Shown here: one piece after another, positions 6,348 through 14,841 of the stretch | Layout: every line of letters begins with the position of its first letter | Numbering within the stretch: position 1 is the stretch's first letter | Assembly (NCBI GenBank): GCA_003343885.1 | Contig: QAKH01000067.1 | Location: forward strand, 1 to 30,521 | Length of the DNA stretch: 30,521 nucleotides | Direction: 5' to 3' | Source of the DNA: Clostridiales bacterium | GTDB lineage: Bacteria; Bacillota; Clostridia; Oscillospirales; CAG-382 | The notes under the pieces: model-generated | Seen by the model: the letters and a program-made list of their open reading frames with translations, nothing else | What the model was told of the DNA's origin: nothing | Database searches by the model: none | Translations under genes and position numbers: made by a program

Positions 6348-7913
6348 GTGTCGGAAAACAAGAGCAAGGCTCTGGCAGGCTCTATAAGCTATGTAATGAT
6401 AATAATGGTGCTGTCACGGCTGCTGTCGCTTGTGTCAACGCAGGTGTACATGTCCTTTTTCGGGCTTGACAGCTTTTTAAATATATACTCATACGCAATT
6501 ACTATTCCGAACACAATCTTTAACTGCTTTGGTACGGCGCTCGGAACTGTTTTTATTCCGATATACGCGGGACACCTTGCGACAGGCGATGATAAAAGAG
6601 CCGCAAGGTTTGCCGACGCGATAATTACCGTTTCAACAGCATTCACGGCGGTGCTTGTGCTTATAGGCATAGCCATTTCGCCGATTTTGCCGAAATTTAC
6701 CGCCTTTAACAGCGGCGAAGAGTATAATTTCGCCGTAAAGGCGCTTATGTGCATGATGCCGGTCATGCTGTTTTACGGACTTAACTACATTCTGCAGGGC
6801 GTTCTCCAGTCAAGGGGAAAATACGGCTGGCCGGCGTTTGTCAGCGTACCCAGCAGCCTCGTTGTGATAATATACGTATTTACTCTCGGCGACAGGTTCG
6901 GCGTTGCGGGCCTTCTTGCCGCAACATTTTTAGGGCTGTCGCTCCAGGCGCTTATACTGATACCTCCGGCGATAAAGGCAGGTCTTAGGTACCACGTCAG
7001 ATTTACCTTAAAGGATCCCGATATAAGAAAAGCCGGAAGCATGACGCTGCCGGTACTGCTCGGCGTTTCCGCCTACCAGTTCAACATGTTTTTCAACACC
7101 ACCATGATCGCCAATTTCGACGGTATGGTGACGCTTCTCAACTACGTTCAGAATATCGTCATTTACATGGTGCTCGCTTTCGTTTATTCCGTAACAGCCG
7201 TTATTTACCCAAAGCTTACCGAAAGCTTTTCACGAGGCGACACCGACGGCTACAAATCTACGCTGTCCGGCGTTTTGCAGAGCATGACGGCGCTGCTTAT
7301 TCCGGTGTCTTTCGGCTTTATTTCGGTAAGAAAGCCGCTTCTTGAGCTTATCGCGAACTACGGAAAAATAACCGGCTCGGACATAGAAAAGGCATCTGTT
7401 CTCATGGCGATGTATTCCATGGGAATTCTCGGCGTGGGACTGAAGGAAATACTTGACCGTGCTTTTTACGCGTGCAAAAATACTTTTTTGCCGGCTGTAA
7501 ACGGTTTTGTCATAATGGCTTTCAACGTGACGCTCAGCCTCATTCTCACCCGTTTTATGGGAGCATACGGAATTCCGCTTGCCTACTCGCTGTCGTCGCT
7601 TATCGGACTTTGCGTGCTTTGTACGCTTTTGAGGAAAAAAGTAGGTCCGTACGCTAAAGGGCTTGGCACGACGCTTGTAAAATGTATTGTTTCGGGAGCG
7701 GTTATGGCGCTTTGCGTTACGGCGGTGAACTACGGCCTTTCGCTTGCTTTGCCGTCGGTATCCGTTGCGGCAAGAATAATAAAGCTTGCGATCCCCGTCG
7801 CAGCCGGCGTTGTCGTTTATGCGCTTATGACGCTGATTTTAAAAGTAAACGCGGTCTTGACCGTGCTTGACGCCGTAAAGAGAAAGCTCGGAAAATCCGG
7901 AACAGCCGTGTAG
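6348..7913 (+). CDS. murJ: MurJ/MviN-family lipid-linked oligosaccharide flippase
   Basis: A 521-residue polytopic membrane protein of the MOP superfamily, with about 14 hydrophobic segments and typical MurJ length. The first segments read SYVMIIMVLSRLLSL, then a loop with NTIFNCFGTALGTVFIPIY, a region corresponding to the conserved MurJ motif around helix 2. MurJ moves lipid II across the membrane. Inside this polysaccharide operon the protein may instead, or also, flip the undecaprenyl-linked repeat unit (a Wzx role). The start is GTG at 6348, with GGAG at 6334-6337 and only three bases after the previous stop. Whether it is the cell's main MurJ cannot be told here. Confidence 0.85.
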   Translation: MSENKSKALAGSISYVMIIMVLSRLLSLVSTQVYMSFFGLDSFLNIYSYAITIPNTIFNCFGTALGTVFIPIYAGHLATGDDKRAARFADAIITVSTAFTAVLVLIGIAISPILPKFTAFNSGEEYNFAVKALMCMMPVMLFYGLNYILQGVLQSRGKYGWPAFVSVPSSLVVIIYVFTLGDRFGVAGLLAATFLGLSLQALILIPPAIKAGLRYHVRFTLKDPDIRKAGSMTLPVLLGVSAYQFNMFFNTTMIANFDGMVTLLNYVQNIVIYMVLAFVYSVTAVIYPKLTESFSRGDTDGYKSTLSGVLQSMTALLIPVSFGFISVRKPLLELIANYGKITGSDIEKASVLMAMYSMGILGVGLKEILDRAFYACKNTFLPAVNGFVIMAFNVTLSLILTRFMGAYGIPLAYSLSSLIGLCVLCTLLRKKVGPYAKGLGTTLVKCIVSGAVMALCVTAVNYGLSLALPSVSVAARIIKLAIPVAAGVVVYALMTLILKVNAVLTVLDAVKRKLGKSGTAV

Positions 7914-7975
7914 CCGTATAAATAAAGGTGCGGTATCATATCGCTTGAAAACGGAGTTTGAAAAGGAGAACAGGC

Positions 7976-8500
7976 ATGAAAAAGATTTCACGCGCGCTTG
8001 GTTACGTGCTGTATTATTTTATCGCAAGACACCTGCCCTGCTCGGGACTTCCGTACAGTCTGGGAGCAAAGCACGTGCGAAGGCTTTGCGCAAAGCTTAT
8101 GCTTGATAAGTGCGGAAAAAACGTCAATATAGAACACGGTGCGTTTCTCGCCTCAGGCAAGGGCATAGAAATAGGCGATAATTCCGGAGTCGGACTTAAT
8201 TGCCGCCTTGCAGGGCCGTTAAGTATCGGTAACGACGTCATGATGGCGCCGAACGTCACGATAGTAACGCAAAATCATGAAACGTGCGACCTTTCAAAGC
8301 CTATGCGGCTTCAGACGGCGCCGAAGAAAAAAGTTACCGTGGGAAATGACGTGTGGATAGGCACAAACGTCGTTATCATGCCGGGGATTACCATAGGAAA
8401 CGGCGTTATAATAGGAGCCGGAGCGGTTGTCACAAAGGACGTACCGGACTATGCGGTGGTCGGCGGAATTCCGGCAAAGATAATAAAATACCGAAAGTAA
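7976..8500 (+). CDS. Hexapeptide-repeat O-acetyltransferase, LacA/WbbJ-like
   Basis: A 174-residue LbetaH acyltransferase. Hexapeptides run from about residue 60 (IEIGDNSGVGLNCRL) to GVIIGAGAVVTKDVPDYAVVG. The likely catalytic histidine is in TQNHETCD, as in galactoside and maltose acetyltransferases. The N-terminus (about 35 residues) is partly hydrophobic. It is the second such enzyme in the operon, so two positions on the polymer, or two acyl groups, may be added. The start is ATG 7976, with AAAAGGAG (7961-7968) before it; the TTG at 7958 overlaps that site and is rejected. The gap to the flippase gene is 62 bases. Confidence 0.88.
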   Translation: MKKISRALGYVLYYFIARHLPCSGLPYSLGAKHVRRLCAKLMLDKCGKNVNIEHGAFLASGKGIEIGDNSGVGLNCRLAGPLSIGNDVMMAPNVTIVTQNHETCDLSKPMRLQTAPKKKVTVGNDVWIGTNVVIMPGITIGNGVIIGAGAVVTKDVPDYAVVGGIPAKIIKYRK

Positions 8501-8531
8501 ATCCTGTTTTGCTAAAACGGAGGTAAAAATA

Positions 8532-9641
8532 TTGAGAGTTCTGTATCTTATAAACCACGCCGGAAAAGCCGGTACGGAAAAATATATTTACAATCTTGTA
8601 AAGCGTTTTAACGGTAACGAAACAGAGTGCTTTTTCGCTTTCAACGAAACCGGGCCTCTTGCCGAGCAGATGGACGACGCCGGCGTGCCCTGCTTCCAGT
8701 TAAATATGAAAAATCCGTTTGACCTTTCAGCGGCGAAAAAGCTTGCCGCTGTCTGCCGGGCAAACGATATCGATATTATTCATTCCCACTACCCGAGGGA
8801 AAACTACATAGCAGTACTTTCACGTTTGTTTTACTCAAAGCCGAAAGCGCTGTACACATGTCATCTTACCTTAAAGACAGGACCTGCCTGGTGGTTTACC
8901 AACAAGCTCATAACTCCGCACAACGCAAAGATTATCGCCGTGTGCAACAACGCAAAGGAGCTTTTGTGCGAAAACGGCGTAAACCCGAAAAAAATAGACG
9001 TTATCTTTAACGGGATTCCGATAAGCGACGAAAGCGGAGCGCCTTGCGACCGTGCTGCGCTGCGGCAGAAATTCGGCATCGGAGACGACGTTTTCGTAAT
9101 TTCCATTCTCGCAAGATACCACATGTCAAAGGGACTTGATTTTCTCGTTGACAGTATCGCCGAGCTTGACAAAATAATAAAGCGAAAGTACGTGCTTCTC
9201 ATTGCCGGCGACGGAGAATACTTTGACGACATAAAAAAACGCATACACGACCTCGGGCTTGACGGAAAAGTCATACAGCTTGGATACCGCAGCGACGCAG
9301 AGGATATTTTGAACTGTTCCGACGTGTACGTAAATTCCTCAAAGTGCTACGAGGCGTTAAGCTTCGCGATCCTTGAGGCTATGTCCAAATCCCTTCCGCT
9401 TGTCGTCACAAACGCCGGCGGAAATCCCGATATCGTAAACGAGCGCACAGACTGCGGATTTATCGTGCCGTACGGCGATACTCGAGCCTTTGCGCAAGCT
9501 CTTTGCAAATTGAGCGAGGACGAGGGGTTAAGAGAGCGCTTTGCGAAAAACGCGAAAAAGGCGACAAGGGAGATTTTCGACCTTGAGAAAGTGCTTTTGC
9601 AGACGCTTGACGAATATAAATCGATTACGAGAGAAAAATAA
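8532..9641 (+). CDS. Glycosyltransferase family 4 (GT-B fold)
   Basis: A 369-residue cytoplasmic or membrane-associated retaining glycosyltransferase. The N-terminal domain opens with VLYLINHAGKAGTEKYIYNL (acceptor-binding loop). The C-terminal nucleotide-sugar domain shows ISILARYHMSKGLDFLVDSI, LLIAGDGEYFDDI and the E-x7-E motif at E274 and E282 (EALSFAILE), followed by AGGNPDIV. The donor and acceptor sugars cannot be read from sequence. It should extend the lipid-linked repeat unit made by this operon. The start is TTG at 8532, with a near-perfect GGAGGT (8519-8524) seven bases before it. Confidence 0.9.
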   Translation: MRVLYLINHAGKAGTEKYIYNLVKRFNGNETECFFAFNETGPLAEQMDDAGVPCFQLNMKNPFDLSAAKKLAAVCRANDIDIIHSHYPRENYIAVLSRLFYSKPKALYTCHLTLKTGPAWWFTNKLITPHNAKIIAVCNNAKELLCENGVNPKKIDVIFNGIPISDESGAPCDRAALRQKFGIGDDVFVISILARYHMSKGLDFLVDSIAELDKIIKRKYVLLIAGDGEYFDDIKKRIHDLGLDGKVIQLGYRSDAEDILNCSDVYVNSSKCYEALSFAILEAMSKSLPLVVTNAGGNPDIVNERTDCGFIVPYGDTRAFAQALCKLSEDEGLRERFAKNAKKATREIFDLEKVLLQTLDEYKSITREK

Positions 9642-9710
9642 TAAAAAATTAACATAAAATAACAAAAAACAAAAAATAAGGAAAGTAACAACATCTAAGG
9701 AGAATTTGCA

Positions 9711-10562
9711 ATGGTAAAGAACGGAAAACTTTTCGGGAAAATCAACATTATTGATTTGCTTGTAATACTTGTTATACTGGCAGCGATTGCGGCGGTAGCA
9801 GTATTTCTTTTCATGCCCAAAAGCGGCGGAGATACGCTTATTATGAAATTCCGCATTGAAGAAGTAGACGAATTTGTTGCAAAGAAAGTGCATGTCGGCG
9901 ACGAGCTCTACGACGACACCTATTCTATTGAGCTCGGTTACGTAACCGACGTTGAGCTCGACGACTCCATTTCCTACGGCGAGGTAAACGACGGCGTTTA
10001 CACGCTCACCTCAAAAGAGGGTTACTATTCAATGATTATTACAGGTGAGGTAAACGGCAGAAAGACAGATCTCGGCGCCGAGATAGGCGGGGAAAAATAC
10101 GGCGTAGGACATTCGTTTGTTTTAAGAGCCGGTGACGCAAAGCTTTACCTGCGTGTTTACGATATACAGGTCAAGGGCGGAGAAAATACCGACGATGACG
10201 ACACTGATGATACACAGCAGCTTGTAGATGTATCCATGTCTTTCTACGCAAACGAGGTTGAGGACTTTGTAGTTTCCAATATCAAAACAGGCGACGAAGC
10301 GGCGGACGTGTCAAGAAAATGTTCCTTCGGAAGCGTTGAGGAGATAACCGTTTCCGATGCCGTAGTATATTCAGAAAATGACTATGGAGTTATTTCCGGT
10401 CCAAAAGACGGATTTAACAGCGTGCTTTTGAAAACCACGGCAACCGGAGAACTGACAAGCGAAGGAGTAAAGATTGACGGCAGGATTTACAGCGTCGGCG
10501 ATGAAATTGAGCTTCGTGCCGGTTCATCACGCTTTACCGTTAAGATTTATTCTATCGGATAA
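9711..10562 (+). CDS. DUF4330 membrane-anchored protein with duplicated domain
   Basis: A 283-residue protein. A short cytoplasmic start is followed by one membrane helix (about residues 13-37, IIDLLVILVILAAIAAVAVF) and then two related extracellular domains. Domain 1 (about 44-155) starts KFRIEEVDEFVAKKVHVGDE and ends SFVLRAGDAKLYLRVYDI. Domain 2 (about 172-283) starts SFYANEVEDFVVSNIKTGDE and ends EIELRAGSSRFTVKIYSI. An Asp/Thr-rich linker (DDDDTDDT) joins them. DUF4330 has no assigned reaction but is often met in Gram-positive polysaccharide loci, so a role in polymer export or assembly at the outer membrane face is inferred. An AAGGAG precedes the ATG. Tandem 14-mers follow its stop. Confidence 0.82.
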   Translation: MVKNGKLFGKINIIDLLVILVILAAIAAVAVFLFMPKSGGDTLIMKFRIEEVDEFVAKKVHVGDELYDDTYSIELGYVTDVELDDSISYGEVNDGVYTLTSKEGYYSMIITGEVNGRKTDLGAEIGGEKYGVGHSFVLRAGDAKLYLRVYDIQVKGGENTDDDDTDDTQQLVDVSMSFYANEVEDFVVSNIKTGDEAADVSRKCSFGSVEEITVSDAVVYSENDYGVISGPKDGFNSVLLKTTATGELTSEGVKIDGRIYSVGDEIELRAGSSRFTVKIYSIG

Positions 10563-10617
10563 AAACAGCTGAGTGAAAACAGCTGAATAAAAACTGCTGA
10601 ATATAAACAGCTTTTCA
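10562..10617 (+). repeat. Four tandem 14-bp units after the DUF4330 stop
   Basis: AAAACAGCTGAGTG, AAAACAGCTGAATA, AAAACTGCTGAATA and TAAACAGCTTTTCA lie head to tail, beginning on the last base of the stop codon. The AGCTG cores are themselves nearly palindromic. The rest of the gap to the polymerase gene (10618-10822) is A-rich, with several AAGCAAATG copies and no gene. Confidence 0.75.
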
Positions 10618-10822
10618 AGGTTGTCGGCTTATTAAACTTAAGCAACTTAATCAACGTCGTTTCCGTTAAGGTACGCGGCACGAAACGCACGCAAAGCACG
10701 GGGTGTGTTTTGCGTAAATGCAAAAGCAAATGCACTTTAAACATTTTTAAATAAAAGCAGCAGCAAATGCTAAAGCAAATGAAAAAGAAAAAGTGCGGTA
10801 CCTTCGGAGAAAGGATAAAGTC

Positions 10823-12364
10823 ATGATAGAAAGCAGCAGGTTCTGCGCATTTTGCAAAGCGTTTGCCTCGGCATTTATGCAGAGCCGGTTTTACGCTTTT
10901 ACGCTGAGTATTGTGAATTTTTTCGCAAGAGCCTATTCGACAAGCTCTCTTAAGCATATTCTTGTCGGTTCGGGAGACATAGAAAGATATGCGCAGGACT
11001 CGGCGTTTTACCGGGGTATAAAGAAAATCTTAAACCCCGTTATATCGTTTTTTACCGGCATATGCCGCGCCGCCTCCGAGGGAACACAAAGCAGCATAGC
11101 GGCGAAAATTTACGGCATATTCTTCAGCCGTTCGCTTTACGCAAACGCCATATATTTCATCTCGTTTGTATGTGTTTTCATATTTGTTATTCCGCACAAC
11201 TTCTGGTCAAACATGTTCGGACTTGTTTTTGCGGCGGCGCTTATCGTGCTGTATATCATTTCGGCGTCAAATCCGAATAAAGCGCTTGCGGCTGGAACAA
11301 ATGCGAACGGAATATGGTTTTCGCTCATCGTTTTCTCATTCAGCCTGCTTGTCAGCTGTTTTGTCAGCTACGACAGAGCCGACTCGGTGCGTGTGCTGTT
11401 GTTTTTTGTGACCTCTCTTGTTTTGTGCATGACGGTCTACGCTTGTCTTAGGGACGAAAACGGACTTGACGTCATGGGCGGATTTATGTACGGGTGTCTT
11501 ATTTTCACCTCTCTTCTCGCCTTTGCTCAAAGAGCGCTCGGAATAGAAGCCGACGCCTCTCTTACCGACCTTGCCCTTAATAAGGATATGCCCGGACGTG
11601 TTTTCTCAACGCTCGGCAACCCGAATAATTACGCTGAATTTTTGGTGCTTTTCATGCCGTTTGCCATGTCATTCGTGCTTGGAAAGAAGAAATGGAATGT
11701 TTCAAAGCTGCTTCTTTGCGCCGGTATGCTTTTACCGTTAGGCGCAATACTGATGACATATGCACGTTCCGGCTGGATAGCTCTTGCTATTGCCGCCGCG
11801 GTTTTCGTAATGCTGTATGACAAGCGGCTTATTCCCGTTTTCATAATACTTGCTATTTTCGCCATACCGTTTATTCCTCAGAATATCTGGAACAGAATCT
11901 TGACAATCGGAAACCTTGACGACACGTCAATCTCATACCGATTTGACATCTGGTCGGGATGCCTTAAAATGTTAAAGGACTACTGGTTCACGGGCGTGGG
12001 ACTCGGAACAGGCGGATTTGCGGAAATTTATCCGCAGTATGCCGTCGGCGAAAGCGGTATTGCCCCCCACTCGCACATGCATTTTATGGAAATGATATCA
12101 GAGCTCGGAATACTCGGCTTTATATCATATGTATGCCTTACGTTCTCGCTGATACGCCGCAGCTTTGTTTCGGCAAGCGCTGCCGTTCCTTTCGGAATCC
12201 GCCGCTACGCCGTAGCCTGCGCCGCCGGTATGACGGGTATTATCTTAATAGGCTGCTTTGAATACTGTTGGTTCTATCCACGCGTTATGTTCGCCTTTTT
12301 CATCTGCGCAGGTATTGCAATGGCGGTACACCGGCTTGCCGGAAAAGCAAGACAAAACGGCTGA
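10823..12364 (+). CDS. O-antigen ligase/polymerase family membrane protein (Wzy-like)
   Basis: A 513-residue polytopic membrane protein. The first roughly 100 residues are weakly hydrophobic and unlike the family core. Then about 11-12 membrane segments follow. The signature Wzy_C region is GVGLGTGGFAEIYPQYAVG followed by HSHMHFMEMISELGILGF, preceded by MTYARSGWIALAIA. Such proteins polymerise lipid-linked repeat units or ligate polymer to an acceptor on the outer face of the membrane. Within this operon it is the natural polymerase for the units brought over by the MurJ-type flippase. The start is ATG 10823, where GAGAAAGGA (10807-10815) gives a good ribosome site; an in-frame GTG at 10793 has none. 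Confidence 0.87.
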   Translation: MIESSRFCAFCKAFASAFMQSRFYAFTLSIVNFFARAYSTSSLKHILVGSGDIERYAQDSAFYRGIKKILNPVISFFTGICRAASEGTQSSIAAKIYGIFFSRSLYANAIYFISFVCVFIFVIPHNFWSNMFGLVFAAALIVLYIISASNPNKALAAGTNANGIWFSLIVFSFSLLVSCFVSYDRADSVRVLLFFVTSLVLCMTVYACLRDENGLDVMGGFMYGCLIFTSLLAFAQRALGIEADASLTDLALNKDMPGRVFSTLGNPNNYAEFLVLFMPFAMSFVLGKKKWNVSKLLLCAGMLLPLGAILMTYARSGWIALAIAAAVFVMLYDKRLIPVFIILAIFAIPFIPQNIWNRILTIGNLDDTSISYRFDIWSGCLKMLKDYWFTGVGLGTGGFAEIYPQYAVGESGIAPHSHMHFMEMISELGILGFISYVCLTFSLIRRSFVSASAAVPFGIRRYAVACAAGMTGIILIGCFEYCWFYPRVMFAFFICAGIAMAVHRLAGKARQNG

Positions 12365-12423
12365 TTTTTTCATAATGGTAAAAAATGGTAAAAAACATGC
12401 TAAGTACGAAAGGACTGTCAGCC

Positions 12424-14688
12424 TTGAAGGTTCTTCACATGATAAGCGGCGGAGATACAGGGGGTGCCAAAACCCATGTGTTTGCGCTGTTGGGAAAGCT
12501 AAAGGACATGGCGGACGTGAAAATCGTCTGCTTTATGAAGGGCGTATTCTGGGACGAACTTCAGAACATCGACGTTGACAGCGAGCTTATAGAGCAAAAG
12601 AGCAGATTTGATATGTCGGTGTTAAAGCGTTTGCGTGAAATCTGTGCCGACGGAGTGGACGTAATCCACTGTCACGGAGCAAGAGCGAATTTTATCGCCG
12701 CCTCCTTGAAAAAGCACGTAGACATTCCCATGATAACGACAATCCACAGCGACTACCTGTTGGATTTCGACGGTTTATACAGAAAAATCGTGTACACAGG
12801 ACTAAACGTGTATGCGCTTAAGAAATTCCGCTATTTTATAGCCGTTTCGGATAACTTCCGTCAAATGCTCATATCACGCTCGTTCCGCCCAAACTCAGTC
12901 TATACCGTTTATAACGGCATGGACTATTCCGGAACGCCGGATTTTGTATCAAAGGAAGAATTTGCCAAAAGAATCGGAATAACGTATGATCCGAAAATTA
13001 AGTATGTCGGACTTATCGGACGTCACGACTACGTCAAGGGACACGACGTTTTCATTAAGGCTATGAAAGATGTATGCCGGCGTTTTGAAGACGTGCGTTT
13101 CATAATCGCAGGCGACGGAGCCGGCAGAGAATCGCTTGCCGAGCTTGCAAAAGCCGAGGGCGTTTCGGATAAGCTGATTTTCGCCGGATTTGTCAAGGAT
13201 ATATACAGCTTTATAAATTTTATCGACATAAATACGCTTACTTCCAGGAGCGAAAGTTTCCCGTACGTGCTCATGGAGGGCGCGAGAATGTCAAAGCCGA
13301 CTGTTTGTTCGGCTGTCGGAGGCATACCCGACCTCATAAAGGACTCAAAAACCGGACTTCTGTTTAAGAGTGAGGACAGCGCCGAGCTTGCACGTAAAAT
13401 TATTTTTCTTCTCGAACACCCGGACGAGGCGAAAAAATACGGAGAAGCGCTGCACACTCTTGCGCTTGAGCATTTTTCGGATACGGCGCTTGCCAAAAAA
13501 CATGTTGAAATATATAAGAGCGTAAGAAGAGATTATTTTTCGGATAAAAAATACGACATCGTTATGTCCGGTTATTACGGATTCAGAAACAGCGGCGACG
13601 ACGCACTGTTTTACGCAATAGTATCCGGGTTGAAAAAGCATATGCCGGATATTCGTGTCTGCGTTCTCAGCGCAAGAGCCGCCCAAATGCGCCGGCAGTA
13701 CCGGGTGGACTGCGAACCGCGCTTTAATCCGTTTGCAGTGTTAAGAACGCTTAGAAGATCGTCTATGCTCCTTTCCGGCGGAGGGAGCCTTATTCAGGAC
13801 GCTACAAGCTCAAAGTCGCTCATATATTATCTTTCGGTCATGAAAATGGCAAAAAATGCCGGAGCAAAGTTGTATGTGTACGCAAACGGAATAGGCCCTC
13901 TCAAGGACAAAAATTTAAAAAGAGCGGCAAAAGTGCTTGAAAAGGCGGACTACATAACGCTGCGTGATCCGGCGTCGCTTGACGAAATAAAACGCATGGG
14001 CATAAAAAATAAAAATGTGCTTGTGACTGCCGATCCGGCGCTGACTCTCGAAGGTCCGACCAAAAGCGAGCTTGCCGGCTTCTTTGCCGAAAACGGCATT
14101 GAGCCGAGTGCTGAATTTTTCGGCATTTCAGTAAGACCATGGCAGAACAACGATCCGATGTTCGTCAAAAAAATTGCTGAAATTGCGGATTTTGCCGCAG
14201 AAAATTACTCTCTCGTACCGCTGTTTTTGCCAATGCGCTATCCGCACGACTTGAAAATATCGGAAGAAATAGCGGCTTTGACAAAAGCAAAAAGCTATGT
14301 TATCAAAAATCCGTGCAGTGTCAGAGAAATGATAGGACTTGCGTCCTGCTGTGAGCTTGTTCTCGGAATGAGGCTTCACATGCTTATTTATGCCGCCGGA
14401 GCCGCGGTTCCCATAATCGGCATAAATTACGACAAAAAGGTCCCTGATTTTCTTGAGTATATAGGACAGTCACGCTGTATTGACGCCGAAAACATATCCG
14501 CCGAAAACGCATTCTCATACATTCGCCAGATAATGTCGGACAAACAGCGCATATCGGAAGTCCTATCCGAACAGAAGAAGCGGCTTGCCGCAATTGCCGA
14601 CAAAAACGCTGAAATTGCCGTGGAGCTGTTAAATTCAGATTTAGCGAAGGAATCTGCACAAATTTGTGTAATACGTCCAAAAACATAA
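12424..14688 (+). CDS. csaB: Fused GT4 glycosyltransferase and CsaB-type polysaccharide pyruvyltransferase
   Basis: A 754-residue two-domain enzyme. Residues 1-375 are a GT-B glycosyltransferase: KVLHMISGGDTGGAKTHV at the start, VGLIGRHDYVKGHDVFIKAM, and E277-x7-E285 (ESFPYVLME) followed by VGGIPDLI. From residue 377 a pyruvyltransferase (PF04230, CsaB) begins with YDIVMSGYYGFRNSGDDAL and continues through LLSGGGSLIQDATSSKS, YANGIGPL and LGMRLHMLIYA. CsaB adds ketal pyruvate to the secondary cell-wall polymer that holds SLH-domain proteins. The fusion suggests one enzyme both adds a sugar and pyruvylates it. I favour TTG 12424 (GAAAGGA at 12408-12414) over ATG 12385, which lacks a ribosome site and adds 13 unaligned residues. 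No frameshift lies at the junction. Confidence 0.88.
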   Translation: MKVLHMISGGDTGGAKTHVFALLGKLKDMADVKIVCFMKGVFWDELQNIDVDSELIEQKSRFDMSVLKRLREICADGVDVIHCHGARANFIAASLKKHVDIPMITTIHSDYLLDFDGLYRKIVYTGLNVYALKKFRYFIAVSDNFRQMLISRSFRPNSVYTVYNGMDYSGTPDFVSKEEFAKRIGITYDPKIKYVGLIGRHDYVKGHDVFIKAMKDVCRRFEDVRFIIAGDGAGRESLAELAKAEGVSDKLIFAGFVKDIYSFINFIDINTLTSRSESFPYVLMEGARMSKPTVCSAVGGIPDLIKDSKTGLLFKSEDSAELARKIIFLLEHPDEAKKYGEALHTLALEHFSDTALAKKHVEIYKSVRRDYFSDKKYDIVMSGYYGFRNSGDDALFYAIVSGLKKHMPDIRVCVLSARAAQMRRQYRVDCEPRFNPFAVLRTLRRSSMLLSGGGSLIQDATSSKSLIYYLSVMKMAKNAGAKLYVYANGIGPLKDKNLKRAAKVLEKADYITLRDPASLDEIKRMGIKNKNVLVTADPALTLEGPTKSELAGFFAENGIEPSAEFFGISVRPWQNNDPMFVKKIAEIADFAAENYSLVPLFLPMRYPHDLKISEEIAALTKAKSYVIKNPCSVREMIGLASCCELVLGMRLHMLIYAAGAAVPIIGINYDKKVPDFLEYIGQSRCIDAENISAENAFSYIRQIMSDKQRISEVLSEQKKRLAAIADKNAEIAVELLNSDLAKESAQICVIRPKT

Positions 14689-14841
14689 CCGGAATTTCGT
14701 AGGATTATCCATATTATTTTTGCACACTTTATGATAAAATAAACTGACAAACGGGATCAGATGAAAAATATATGAAAAATATACCGGTAATGTACAGATA
14801 ATATAATAGGAAACATACAGGGAGCGGAAACAGGAAAAGTT

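Noticed and set aside
14689..14841. A dedicated ispE promoter
   Set aside because: TATGAT and TAAAAT boxes exist near 14730-14740, but no -35 element lies at 16-18 bp. Read-through from the polymer operon is as likely.
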